From contig JBPCVZ010000284.1 in the NCBI GenBank assembly GCA_051010015.1, positions 1-9,050 on the forward strand: a stretch of 9,050 bases of DNA. Reading direction: 5' to 3'. Positions within the stretch are counted from its first letter, which is position 1, and the number at the start of each line of letters is the position of its first letter. The notes below the pieces were generated by a model that was not told the DNA's origin, did not search any database, and saw only the letters and a program-made list of their open reading frames with translations. Made by a program: the position numbers and the translations under genes. Shown one piece after another: positions 1-5,533 of this stretch. The stretch comes from CAJQQK01 sp051010015. GTDB lineage: Bacteria; Pseudomonadota; Alphaproteobacteria; Rhizobiales; Hyphomicrobiaceae.

Positions 1-702
1 CCCAACAATCTCATCGTAACGTGATCGGTCTTTGGCTCGAATGGCCTCTATTGCCGAAAGTTCGGCCTCCATGAGTTTTCTGGCAAGGCGGCGCACGTTC
101 TGAGGATTGTCGACGATACGGTGTTCGCCCAGCGCCAAGCGAGCTGCTTCTACGTGGTCGGAGCAATCCGCAACCAACAAAGCGGTCTCTAGACGCTTAA
201 TCCGTTCGCTCAAATTCTCTTCGAAACACAAGACGAGCTTCTGATCTCGGTCCAGGTCGCCACAATTGAACAAATACCAATCGAACGTGGGGTGGGCGAT
301 GTACTTCCCGTGGCGAAAGCCCTCGTCATCGTCGACTGCCTTGGCTCTGATCTCGGCGCGCCAGTCAAAATCGTCGTCGATGACGTGCTGATAGTGGGCC
401 TCACACAGTGCCTTTAGCGTGGAAGCAGGGAGACTGGGTACACGTTTGGAACACGGCAGGTCCGGCGTTTTCGTCGCCCCATCAATGCGTTGTTGAACTT
501 CCTTGCACGCCTCGAATTTTGCCGAAATCTTGGCTGCTTCATCGATTATCCGCCTACGAGCTTCCTTCGGGTCTTTTGTGCGCAGAGAACGCTTGACTTC
601 AGTCCTGCCGAAGACCTCCACGATGTCTTTGGGAACGGCCGCGCGGGCGTAATACGTCTCGCCACGCTGCATCAGCCAGGGGTGTTTTGCCACGTCGTTC
701 AT
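1..702 (-). CDS. Tyrosine-recombinase-type phage/island integrase, N-terminal part (runs off window)
   Basis: An open frame of 234 codons runs from ATG at 702 to the window edge without a stop, so the C-terminal catalytic domain is not visible. The start of the protein (residues 6-20, KHPWLMQRGETYYAR) and residues 22-50 (AVPKDIVEVFGRTEVKRSL, then RTKDPKEARRR) match the N-terminal DUF6538-like segment found in many proteobacterial integrases. The rest is a charged, probably helical core-binding region. Members of this family recombine short att sites through a C-terminal R-H-R-Y catalytic set, which cannot be checked here. The gene starts 92 bp past the 3' end of tRNA-Asn and points away from it, the usual arrangement for an element integrated into a tRNA gene. 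The AT-richer composition compared with the rest of the window supports transfer. No strong Shine-Dalgarno is visible (only GAGAGT just before ATG). The integrase assignment is inferred from the N-terminus alone. Confidence 0.82.
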   Translation of the reverse strand, partial: MNDVAKHPWLMQRGETYYARAAVPKDIVEVFGRTEVKRSLRTKDPKEARRRIIDEAAKISAKFEACKEVQQRIDGATKTPDLPCSKRVPSLPASTLKALCEAHYQHVIDDDFDWRAEIRAKAVDDDEGFRHGKYIAHPTFDWYLFNCGDLDRDQKLVLCFEENLSERIKRLETALLVADCSDHVEAARLALGEHRIVDNPQNVRRLARKLMEAELSAIEAIRAKDRSRYDEIVG

Positions 703-707
703 ACTCT

Positions 708-735
708 CAACTGTACCAGTCAAATGTATCAGTTG
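708..735. promoter_or_regulatory. Imperfect inverted repeat upstream of the integrase (candidate operator)
   Basis: A 28-bp stretch ending 6 bp before the integrase start codon has outer arms CAACTG and CAGTTG. These extend into TAC/GTA with a one-base offset. Read on the integrase strand it also holds two near-identical 9-mers, ACTGATACA and ACTGGTACA, starting 13 bp apart. The position between promoter and start codon suits a repressor or excisionase site, but this is inferred from position and symmetry only. Confidence 0.3.
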
Positions 736-794
736 GGTTAGTGAACGCATTGAAGCGTAACACTTTTTTAAGAATCAACAGGTTAGGGGGAATT

Positions 795-869
795 TGGCTC
801 CGCGGGTAGGATTCGAACCTACGACCGATCGGTTAACAGCCGATTGCTCTACCACTGAGCTACCGCGGA
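795..869 (-). tRNA. tRNA-Asn (anticodon GTT)
   Basis: The minus strand folds into a complete cloverleaf of 75 nt including an encoded CCA. The acceptor stem is TCCGCGG with CCGCGGA, the D arm GCTC/GAGC, and the anticodon stem ATCGG/CCGAT around loop CTGTTAA, giving anticodon GTT. The variable loop is 5 nt, and the T arm GTAGG-TTCGAAT-CCTAC is followed by discriminator G and CCA. It reads asparagine codons AAC and AAU. Its 3' end faces the integrase start 92 bp away, so the 3' half is the likely attachment site of the element on the left. The gene looks intact, meaning the element restored or preserved the tRNA end. Confidence 0.97.
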
Positions 870-1005
870 ATAGTTTCACGTTCGAACGCTGGCAGATAGC
901 AAATTGCACGCAGTCTGGCCAGCCCTTTTTTGTCTCTCACGGAGGCCCGTCAACAATTCGCTGAGCAGCAGCATCCGCTATCTGCAGCCATGTATATCCC
1001 GTTGC

Positions 1006-1027
1006 GCCGGCCCCGTCTGTGGCCGGC
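1006..1027. terminator. GC-rich hairpin downstream of the SDR gene
   Basis: A perfect 7-bp stem (GCCGGCC/GGCCGGC) with an 8-nt loop lies about 48 nt past the stop of the minus-strand SDR gene. No T-run follows on either strand, so it is at best a weak or Rho-assisted 3'-end structure. I see no gene in the rest of 870-1074, which also carries the upstream region of tRNA-Asn. Confidence 0.3.
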
Positions 1028-1074
1028 ATCACATCACCGGCGCCCACGCCCGCCGATCGGTCTCCGCCCGCAAT

Positions 1075-1833
1075 TCACCCCTCCATGACGCCGGCAACAG
1101 TGAACCCGCCATCGGCGCAATAGACATGCCCGGTCGTGAACGAACACTCGTCGGACGCCAGAAAGGCCGCAACCGCTGCGATTTCCGATGGCTCGCCAAA
1201 CCGGCGCAACGGCATCCGCGCCATCACCGTTTCGGGTGGATCGCCGTCACCGGTCACGCGCGTGCGCGTCGCGCCCGGCGCCACCGCATTGACCAGAATG
1301 CCATGCTCGGCGAGCTCGATCGCCATCGTCTGCGTCAGGTTGATGATACCGGCCTTGCTTGCCCCATAGGCCGCGCGCCCGCGACCGCCAAAGACCCCGG
1401 AATTCGACGCGACATGCACGATGCGCCCGCCCTCGCCCTGCCTGACCATCTGGCGCGCCGCCGCCTGGCCGCCGGTGAACGTGCCATAGAGGTTGGTGGC
1501 CATGACGCGATGCCACAGCGCGTCGTCCATCTCGAGAAACGGCTGTCGGTCGGTGATGCCGGCGTTCGAGACCAGGATGTCGAGGCGGCCCCACTCGGCC
1601 ACCGCCCGCGCCACCATCGCTTCCGTATCACCACGCTCGCGCACGTCGACCTTGAGGCCGATCGCCTCGCCGCCGGCCGCCCGGATCGCCGCACTTCGCG
1701 CCTCGGCGGCATCAAACTCGATATCGGCCGCCAGCACTTTCGCGCCGTCCGCCGCCAGCCGGTCCGCGATCGCACCACCGATCCCGTGCGCCGCGCCCGT
1801 CACAATGGCAATCTTGCCGCCCAGTCGTTGCAT
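1075..1833 (-). CDS. Short-chain dehydrogenase/reductase (SDR) family oxidoreductase
   Basis: This 252-residue classical SDR is predicted to be a cytoplasmic NAD(P)(H)-dependent oxidoreductase acting on an alcohol or carbonyl substrate. The cofactor motif TGAAHGIG is at residues 12-19. Asp37 at the end of the second strand suggests preference for NAD(H). DV is at 63-64 and NAG at 90-92. The catalytic set is Asn114, Ser143, Tyr156 and Lys160 (YGASK). The Ser-Tyr spacing of 13 and the length near 250 are typical. The ATG at 1833 was chosen because MQRLGGKIAIVTG begins right at the Rossmann fold. The frame stays open upstream to 2064, but that part overlaps the deacetylase gene and resembles nothing. 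AAGGA lies about 12 nt before the ATG. The 88-bp gap after the deacetylase gene on the same strand allows co-transcription. The substrate cannot be told from sequence. Confidence 0.93.
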   Translation of the reverse strand: MQRLGGKIAIVTGAAHGIGGAIADRLAADGAKVLAADIEFDAAEARSAAIRAAGGEAIGLKVDVRERGDTEAMVARAVAEWGRLDILVSNAGITDRQPFLEMDDALWHRVMATNLYGTFTGGQAAARQMVRQGEGGRIVHVASNSGVFGGRGRAAYGASKAGIINLTQTMAIELAEHGILVNAVAPGATRTRVTGDGDPPETVMARMPLRRFGEPSEIAAVAAFLASDECSFTTGHVYCADGGFTVAGVMEG

Positions 1834-1921
1834 AGTTCTGCTTTGTCCTTGTTTCCGCGTCGATGCCCCCGGCCGCCGCCATCCAACGTCGCACACGACA
1901 TCCCGATCCCGTTCGCCGGGC

Positions 1922-2977
1922 TCAGGGTTTGCGCTCGTCCAGGAATTCGGTGACGAAGCGTGGCGCGACGCTTTCGATCGCCGCCAGTGAGTAGCCGCCC
2001 TCTTGGACGATGACCGTCGGCAGCGGCACCTCGCCGTAAAGGCGCCCGAGCCGGCGATAGGCATCGGACGTCACGCCAAGCTTCGAGAGCGGGTCTTCGT
2101 GATGCGCGTCCCAGCCCGCCGAAATCACGATCGCCTCGGCCTCGGAGGCCAGCGCCGCCACGATCAGCTGCTGGTTGGCCTCGATGAACGCCTCGTCATC
2201 GGCACCTTCGGCGAGCGGTACGTTGAGATTGAACTTGTCACCTTCACCAAAACCGGTCTCGTCGGCATAGCCGGCAAAGAACGGATAATAGCTGCGCGGG
2301 TCGGTGTGCGTCGACCCGAAGAAGACATCCGAACGCCGATAGAAAATCGCCTGCGTGCCATCGCCGTGATGGGTGTCGAAATCGAGGATGGCGACCCGCC
2401 GGAAGCGGGTCAGCAGCGCTTCTGCCGCGATCGCCGCGTTATTGAGAAAGCAAAAGCCCGATGCGCGGTCATGATAGGCATGGTGGCCGGGCGGCCGGCA
2501 CAGCGCCATCGCCTCGTCCACGCCGCCGACGACCGCGTCGGCTGCCGCAATCGCGGCCTGCGCCGATGCATACACCGCCGACCAGGTTCCCGCGCCGATC
2601 GCGCAGGCCATGTCGCCGACATACCAGCCGGCATGTGCCACCACGCCCTCGGCGCGCGGCCGTTCGCGGCAGGCCAGGTCAGGCCCGGCGCTGACATAGG
2701 GATGCACGTTCGGCAGTACTTCCGGGCCGGCGCCGCCGATGGCCTGGAACTGCGCATACGCCTCTTCGAGAAAGCTGACGTAGTGATCGGCATGTACCCG
2801 CTCGATCGGCGCCAAACCGAAATCAGCCGGCGCCTCGACCTCGAGGCCGATCGCGCCCAGGCCCTGTGCCATGCGCTCGGCGCGTTCCGGCACTTCGAAC
2901 GGCGCCACCAGTCGTCCAGCGGCCATGAACTGCTCCGGCGCGTGCGCCAGCTGGGTGCTGGAATAGAACAGTCTCAT
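1922..2977 (-). CDS. Histone deacetylase family zinc amidohydrolase (acetylpolyamine amidohydrolase-like)
   Basis: This 351-residue cytoplasmic enzyme probably removes acetyl groups from acetylated amines, such as acetylpolyamines or acetyl-lysine-like substrates. The arginase/deacetylase fold signature is complete: CRPPGHHAYHD (160-170, with the His165-His166 pair), DFDTHHGDGT (199-208, zinc ligands Asp201 and His203), SAGWDAH (286-292, third zinc ligand Asp290) and EGGYS (326-330, catalytic Tyr329). Spacing between zinc ligands and Tyr equals that of Mycoplana ramosa AphA as I recall it (195/197/284/323), and N-terminal VAPFEVPERAER and GTWSA (130-134) also fit that subfamily. However, DTHHGDGT and SAGWDAHHEDPL look more like general HDAC/AcuC proteins, and a substrate-binding glutamate of AphA seems to be replaced by Ala124. 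I therefore do not give it a gene name. ATG at 2977 is preceded by GGCGGCGGAAAC, a usable ribosome binding site. The SDR gene follows downstream. Confidence 0.93.
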   Translation of the reverse strand: MRLFYSSTQLAHAPEQFMAAGRLVAPFEVPERAERMAQGLGAIGLEVEAPADFGLAPIERVHADHYVSFLEEAYAQFQAIGGAGPEVLPNVHPYVSAGPDLACRERPRAEGVVAHAGWYVGDMACAIGAGTWSAVYASAQAAIAAADAVVGGVDEAMALCRPPGHHAYHDRASGFCFLNNAAIAAEALLTRFRRVAILDFDTHHGDGTQAIFYRRSDVFFGSTHTDPRSYYPFFAGYADETGFGEGDKFNLNVPLAEGADDEAFIEANQQLIVAALASEAEAIVISAGWDAHHEDPLSKLGVTSDAYRRLGRLYGEVPLPTVIVQEGGYSLAAIESVAPRFVTEFLDERKP

Positions 2978-3026
2978 GTTTCCGCCGCCATGCTTGCCAT
3001 CTATTTGGGCTGGCTCGGATCAAGCC

Positions 3027-3113
3027 AACCATAGCGAACCATCGCCGGACAACCATGGCAAGGGGCAGACGCCAATGATCCCAAAACATCACGCACATAT
3101 CAGCATTAACCAT
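3027..3113. repeat. Four copies of AACCAT upstream of the deacetylase gene
   Basis: AACCAT (ATGGTT on the gene strand) occurs at 3027, 3037, 3051 and 3108, inside the 167-bp spacer between ccmD and the deacetylase start. Two copies extend to AACCATCGC, and the first two are 10 bp apart, about one helical turn. This could be a regulator-binding array for the deacetylase-SDR unit or chance clustering of a short word. Confidence 0.25.
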
Positions 3114-3144
3114 CGCGCTGGCAGCGGTTCATCTGCTCGGAAGA

Positions 3145-3333
3145 TCAGCTGTCCGACGGCCTCGACCGGCGCCCAACGCCCTGGGCATCCAGCTCAGCCA
3201 GGCGACGCTTCAAACGCGCGCCGTCGGCGATTAACCAGGCGATCAGCACCGCCAGCACCACCGTCACGATGGCATACGACGACCAGATAAAGGCGGCGTG
3301 TTTACCAAGATCGATCAATGCCGGCCCCATCAT
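3145..3333 (-). CDS. ccmD: Heme exporter protein CcmD
   Basis: This 62-residue, single-pass inner-membrane protein has the CcmD plan: a short N-terminus, the segment KHAAFIWSSYAIVTVVLAVL forming one transmembrane helix (about residues 11-35), then a basic cytoplasmic tail with RLKRRLAELDAQG. In cytochrome c maturation system I, CcmD stabilises the CcmABC-CcmE complex and helps release heme-loaded CcmE. Its ATG (3333) overlaps the ccmC stop in an ATGA junction, so the two are translationally coupled. CcmD proteins vary greatly in sequence, so much of the certainty comes from size, topology and position after ccmC. No other ccm gene follows; the next gene is the deacetylase. Confidence 0.9.
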   Translation of the reverse strand: MMGPALIDLGKHAAFIWSSYAIVTVVLAVLIAWLIADGARLKRRLAELDAQGVGRRSRPSDS

Positions 3334-4148
3334 CGCAGCGCCTCGCCGGTTTCGGCCGCTTCTTCGCGCCGCGCCCGTTGCACTTGAACCTGGATCAGCG
3401 CGCCCAGGCGACGGCGCAAAATCTCATTGCGCATGGCTTTCAGGTGCATGGCAAAGAACATCAACGTGAACCCCAGGGCGCAGATCAACAACGGCCATAG
3501 GATGGAAGGGTGGATTTTCGGCCCATCACTGCGCATCACGCTGGACGGCTGGTGCAGCGTGTTCCAGCTCGGCAGCTCGATGCCGAGCCAGGGTATGCTC
3601 AGCCCTTCGACCGAAATCTTGATGAACGGCAGGATGACGACGCCGACAATCGCCAGGACCGCCGTCAGCTTGCCGGCCAGCAACTCGTCATCCATCGATG
3701 ATCTAAGCGCCATCAGGCCGAGATACATGAAGAATAGCACGAGCACTGACGTAAGGCGCGCGTCCCAGACCCAATAGGTCCCCCACATCGGCTTGCCCCA
3801 CAGCGAGCCCGTCACCAGCGCGAGAAACGTGAAGGCGGCCCCGATCGGCACCGCAGCCTTGGCCGATACATCGGCCAGCGGGTGGCGAAACACCAGCAGG
3901 CCGAAACTCGACAGCGCCACCAGCCCATAGCCCATCATCGCCAGCCAGGCCGAGGGCACATGGATAAACATGATCCGGACGGTCTGGCCCTGTTGATAGT
4001 CTTCCGGCGCCACGAAAAACGCCTGATAGAGCCCGATGCCCAGCAGCGCGGCGGCCAGCGCCGTCAGCACCAGCATGATCGGCCGCGACCACGCCATGAA
4101 GCGGGTCGGATTGGCGAACTGCTCAAGCTGTCTCAATCGGCTGGCCAT
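3330..4148 (-). CDS. ccmC: Heme exporter/heme-handling protein CcmC
   Basis: This 272-residue polytopic inner-membrane protein has about six hydrophobic helices and belongs to the heme-handling protein family of cytochrome c maturation system I. CcmC holds heme at its periplasmic face and loads it onto CcmE. The tryptophan-rich motif is complete (GSLWGKPMWGTYWVWDARLT, 114-133). The two conserved periplasmic histidines are present at His63 (FIHVP) and His199 (NTLHQPSS). An oddity is an extra stretch of about 11-12 residues (near 182-194, LSIPWLGIELPS) between KISVE and WNTLHQ, where relatives I remember read directly IKFSVDWWNTLHQ. The C-terminal tail from about 243 is basic and soluble. ATG at 4148 is preceded by AAGGACCT. 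It is the first gene of a ccmC-ccmD unit diverging from the rhodanese gene; ccmA and ccmB are not adjacent. Confidence 0.96.
   Translation of the reverse strand: MASRLRQLEQFANPTRFMAWSRPIMLVLTALAAALLGIGLYQAFFVAPEDYQQGQTVRIMFIHVPSAWLAMMGYGLVALSSFGLLVFRHPLADVSAKAAVPIGAAFTFLALVTGSLWGKPMWGTYWVWDARLTSVLVLFFMYLGLMALRSSMDDELLAGKLTAVLAIVGVVILPFIKISVEGLSIPWLGIELPSWNTLHQPSSVMRSDGPKIHPSILWPLLICALGFTLMFFAMHLKAMRNEILRRRLGALIQVQVQRARREEAAETGEALR
3567..3588. repeat. Perfect inverted repeat inside the extra segment of ccmC
   Basis: GCTCGGC and GCCGAGC form a 7-bp perfect stem around an 8-nt loop. It lies within the codons of the unusual extra residues of CcmC (about 3567-3608). The left arm and loop also hold a short tandem of AGCTCG. 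This may be the trace of a small palindromic insertion that kept the reading frame, or only GC-rich chance. Confidence 0.4.
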
Positions 4149-4370
4149 AGGTCCTTGTCGCTATCCTGTCGCAATGCCTCTGCCCACCGGCCCGCACGCA
4201 CCGGTCTCAACCACTACGCGCGGACGTTGGCGCTTTATTGACGCCAGATTATGTGTTTCGTGCGCCGAAGCAAACGCGGCACAAATGCCGTCCTGCCCCA
4301 GCCCCTTGCATCCTCATTCCACGATCCCGATCTCTCGCTCATGGCAGTTCGCAGACCAACGGGAAAAGGA
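4149..4370. promoter_or_regulatory. Divergent spacer between ccmC and the rhodanese gene
   Basis: This 222-bp region must hold the promoters of both divergent units. An AT-richer patch near 4230-4260 (TTTATTGACG, ATTATGTG) is the likeliest promoter area. On the minus strand CATAAT resembles a -10 box, but no well-spaced -35 accompanies it. I see no RNA gene or clear operator. Confidence 0.3.
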
Positions 4371-4979
4371 ATGCTCAAGCGCCCATCGCCACCACGCCGC
4401 GCCGGCCATCGCCTCATCGCCGCAGGACTTTTGGTGACGCTTTTTTCCATTCTGAGCGTTTCAGTCTCCGCGCACGGGGCCGGGTTGGACGATCCGGCGC
4501 TCGACGCCGTCCACCGTCAGACGGCGGCGCGCCACGCGCGCGTCCAACACATCATGGCCGGTGATCTCGCCAAGTTGCAGCAACAAACAGGCGGCAATCT
4601 CCTCATCCTCGACGTGCGCGAGAAAGAAGAGCATGCGGTCAGCCGACTACCCGGCGCCACCCGCGTCGCCCCATCGATCTCGGCGACCGAGTTCATGCGC
4701 GCGTTCGCCGACCGGCTCGGCGACCGCGTCGTCGTGCTCTACTGCTCCGTTGGCGTGCGCAGCACGCAACTCGCCGATCGCATCCAGCGGGCCGCCCGGG
4801 CCGCCGGCGCCAGGGCCGTCTACAATCTCGCAGGCGGCGCCTTTCACTGGCACAACCAGTCCCGCCCGATGGTCGACAGCGCCGGCCCGACCCGGCTCGT
4901 ACACCCGTTCAGCTGGCGCTGGTCGAAACTCGTCCGGCACCGCGACCGCATCAGCTACACCCCCGCGCCAAAACGCTGA
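4371..4979 (+). CDS. Exported rhodanese-like domain protein
   Basis: This 202-residue protein has a signal peptide followed by one rhodanese domain. The N-terminus is basic (MLKRPSPPRRAGHR), followed by a hydrophobic core (residues 15-33) and a probable cleavage site after SVSAHGA, so the mature protein should be periplasmic or membrane-tethered. The domain covers about 57-168, with LILDVREKEEH at 78-88, the active-site loop CSVGVRS at 125-131 (persulfide-forming Cys125, Arg130) and the closing NLAGGAFHW at 152-160. Such proteins transfer sulfane sulfur or handle thiols; the acceptor is unknown. I chose ATG 4371 because the signal peptide starts there and GGGAAAAGGA precedes it. ATG 4341 and 4251 are in frame but would extend the N-region and lack a ribosome site. 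It is divergent from ccmC, whose pathway also involves periplasmic thiol chemistry. Confidence 0.88.
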   Translation: MLKRPSPPRRAGHRLIAAGLLVTLFSILSVSVSAHGAGLDDPALDAVHRQTAARHARVQHIMAGDLAKLQQQTGGNLLILDVREKEEHAVSRLPGATRVAPSISATEFMRAFADRLGDRVVVLYCSVGVRSTQLADRIQRAARAAGARAVYNLAGGAFHWHNQSRPMVDSAGPTRLVHPFSWRWSKLVRHRDRISYTPAPKR

Positions 4980-5065
4980 CCGCAACGCCGCGGCGAAATA
5001 TCCGGCAACTGCTTTCTGATCTGGGGCCTTCGCCCTGCCTGCGAACGAGGATGGCCAAGGCCTTG

Positions 5066-5118
5066 AACCACCCTCAGGCGTCACCCCGGTGCATGCCTGC
5101 CCCGGCGTCAGGCCGGGG
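5066..5118 (+). repeat. REP-like intergenic repeat unit, copy A
   Basis: The first 41 bases (5066-5106) match 8780-8820 at 35 of 41 positions in the same orientation, including GCGTCACC, CGGTGC and CCTGCCCCGGC. Each copy then closes a hairpin, here CCCCGGC-GTCAG-GCCGGGG at 5100-5118. Both copies lie roughly 90-120 bp after the stop of a plus-strand gene. This is a dispersed repeat seen directly in the window. Confidence 0.8.
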
Positions 5119-5240
5119 GCATCGCGGTGCTTGGCACACTGCTGTCCAGGTTAATTCGACGCTGTGATTAGTGACGCGTCATCGTCCCACCACTCGGTCA
5201 TTCCCACGTAGGCCAGTGTCAATCGGCACACCCTCGCGGT

Positions 5241-5393
5241 TGTCATCCTCGGCTTTAGGCCGAGGACCCATTGGGCAGCAGGCGTGACACGTGAGGTTGT
5301 GCCTTGGTCGTGCGAATTGGCACGACTACAGCGCTGCCGCCAACATCGTGACTCGCGGAGAAATAGGTCCTCGGCCTAAAGCCGAGGATGACA
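5241..5393. repeat. Inverted pair of 28-bp palindromic repeats (REPIN/BIME-like element)
   Basis: The 28 bases at 5241-5268 recur exactly, inverted, at 5366-5393. Each arm is itself a hairpin (CCTCGGCTTTAGGCCGAGG) flanked on the outer side by TGTCAT. The 97-bp core shows no coding sense. Two REP sequences in opposite orientation around a short spacer is the layout of REPIN/BIME elements, which are mobilised in trans by RAYT transposases; none is visible here. Confidence 0.75.
5307..5326. repeat. Small palindrome in the core of the inverted repeat pair
   Basis: GTCGTGC and GCACGAC form a perfect 7-bp stem with loop GAATTG. It lies near the midpoint between the two 28-bp arms, so the whole element can be drawn as a nested cruciform. 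Confidence 0.5.
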
Positions 5394-5474
5394 CCTCTGG
5401 GTGGCGTGGACGCCTGACGAAATATCGAGCTCCGGGCGACCAAAATCGGCGCAACTCCGGCAAACTCGGACCGT

Positions 5475-5517
5475 CGTCGCTGGGTCTCACTCGAATTCTC
5501 CGGACAGCCCAGCGACG
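5475..5517 (-). terminator. Long-armed hairpin after the DUF1932 gene
   Basis: Ten-base arms CGTCGCTGGG and CCCAGCGACG are separated by 23 nt. The structure starts 17 nt past the stop of the minus-strand DUF1932 gene, so it may end or stabilise that transcript. No U-run follows, so it is not a canonical intrinsic terminator. Confidence 0.4.
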
Positions 5518-5533
5518 GGCCGGGGTCACAGGG

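Larger units (their letters stand above)
4980..5533. other. Gene-free, palindrome-rich intergenic region
   Basis: This 554-bp stretch lies between the convergent rhodanese and DUF1932 genes. I see no credible protein: open frames here are shadows or translations of repeats. It holds, in order, a repeat unit shared with 8780-8831, a degenerate copy of the GTCATTCCC type near 5198, a perfect 28-bp inverted pair (5241-5268 and 5366-5393) with a small palindrome in its centre, and a long-armed hairpin (5475-5517). It looks like an accumulation of REP-like elements between two 3' ends. Confidence 0.7.

Noticed and set aside
408..741. Small plus-strand open frames opposite the integrase
   Set aside because: They are overlapping, short and featureless, while the minus strand encodes a coherent integrase N-terminus through the whole interval.
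774..784. 11-bp word ATCAACAGGTT shared with 8004-8014
   Set aside because: It is short, with no extended similarity and no positional logic; a chance match is likely.
904..1953. 349-codon plus-strand open frame opposite the SDR gene
   Set aside because: The minus strand carries a complete SDR with all catalytic motifs. The plus-strand frame is rich in Arg, His and Ala, resembles no family, and is the expected antisense shadow in GC-rich DNA.
2003..3034. 343-codon plus-strand open frame opposite the deacetylase gene
   Set aside because: Antisense shadow of a clearly recognisable deacetylase; no motif, ribosome site or domain.
4980..5533. CRISPR array
   Set aside because: The repeats are inverted and few, with no regular spacer length and no cas genes nearby.
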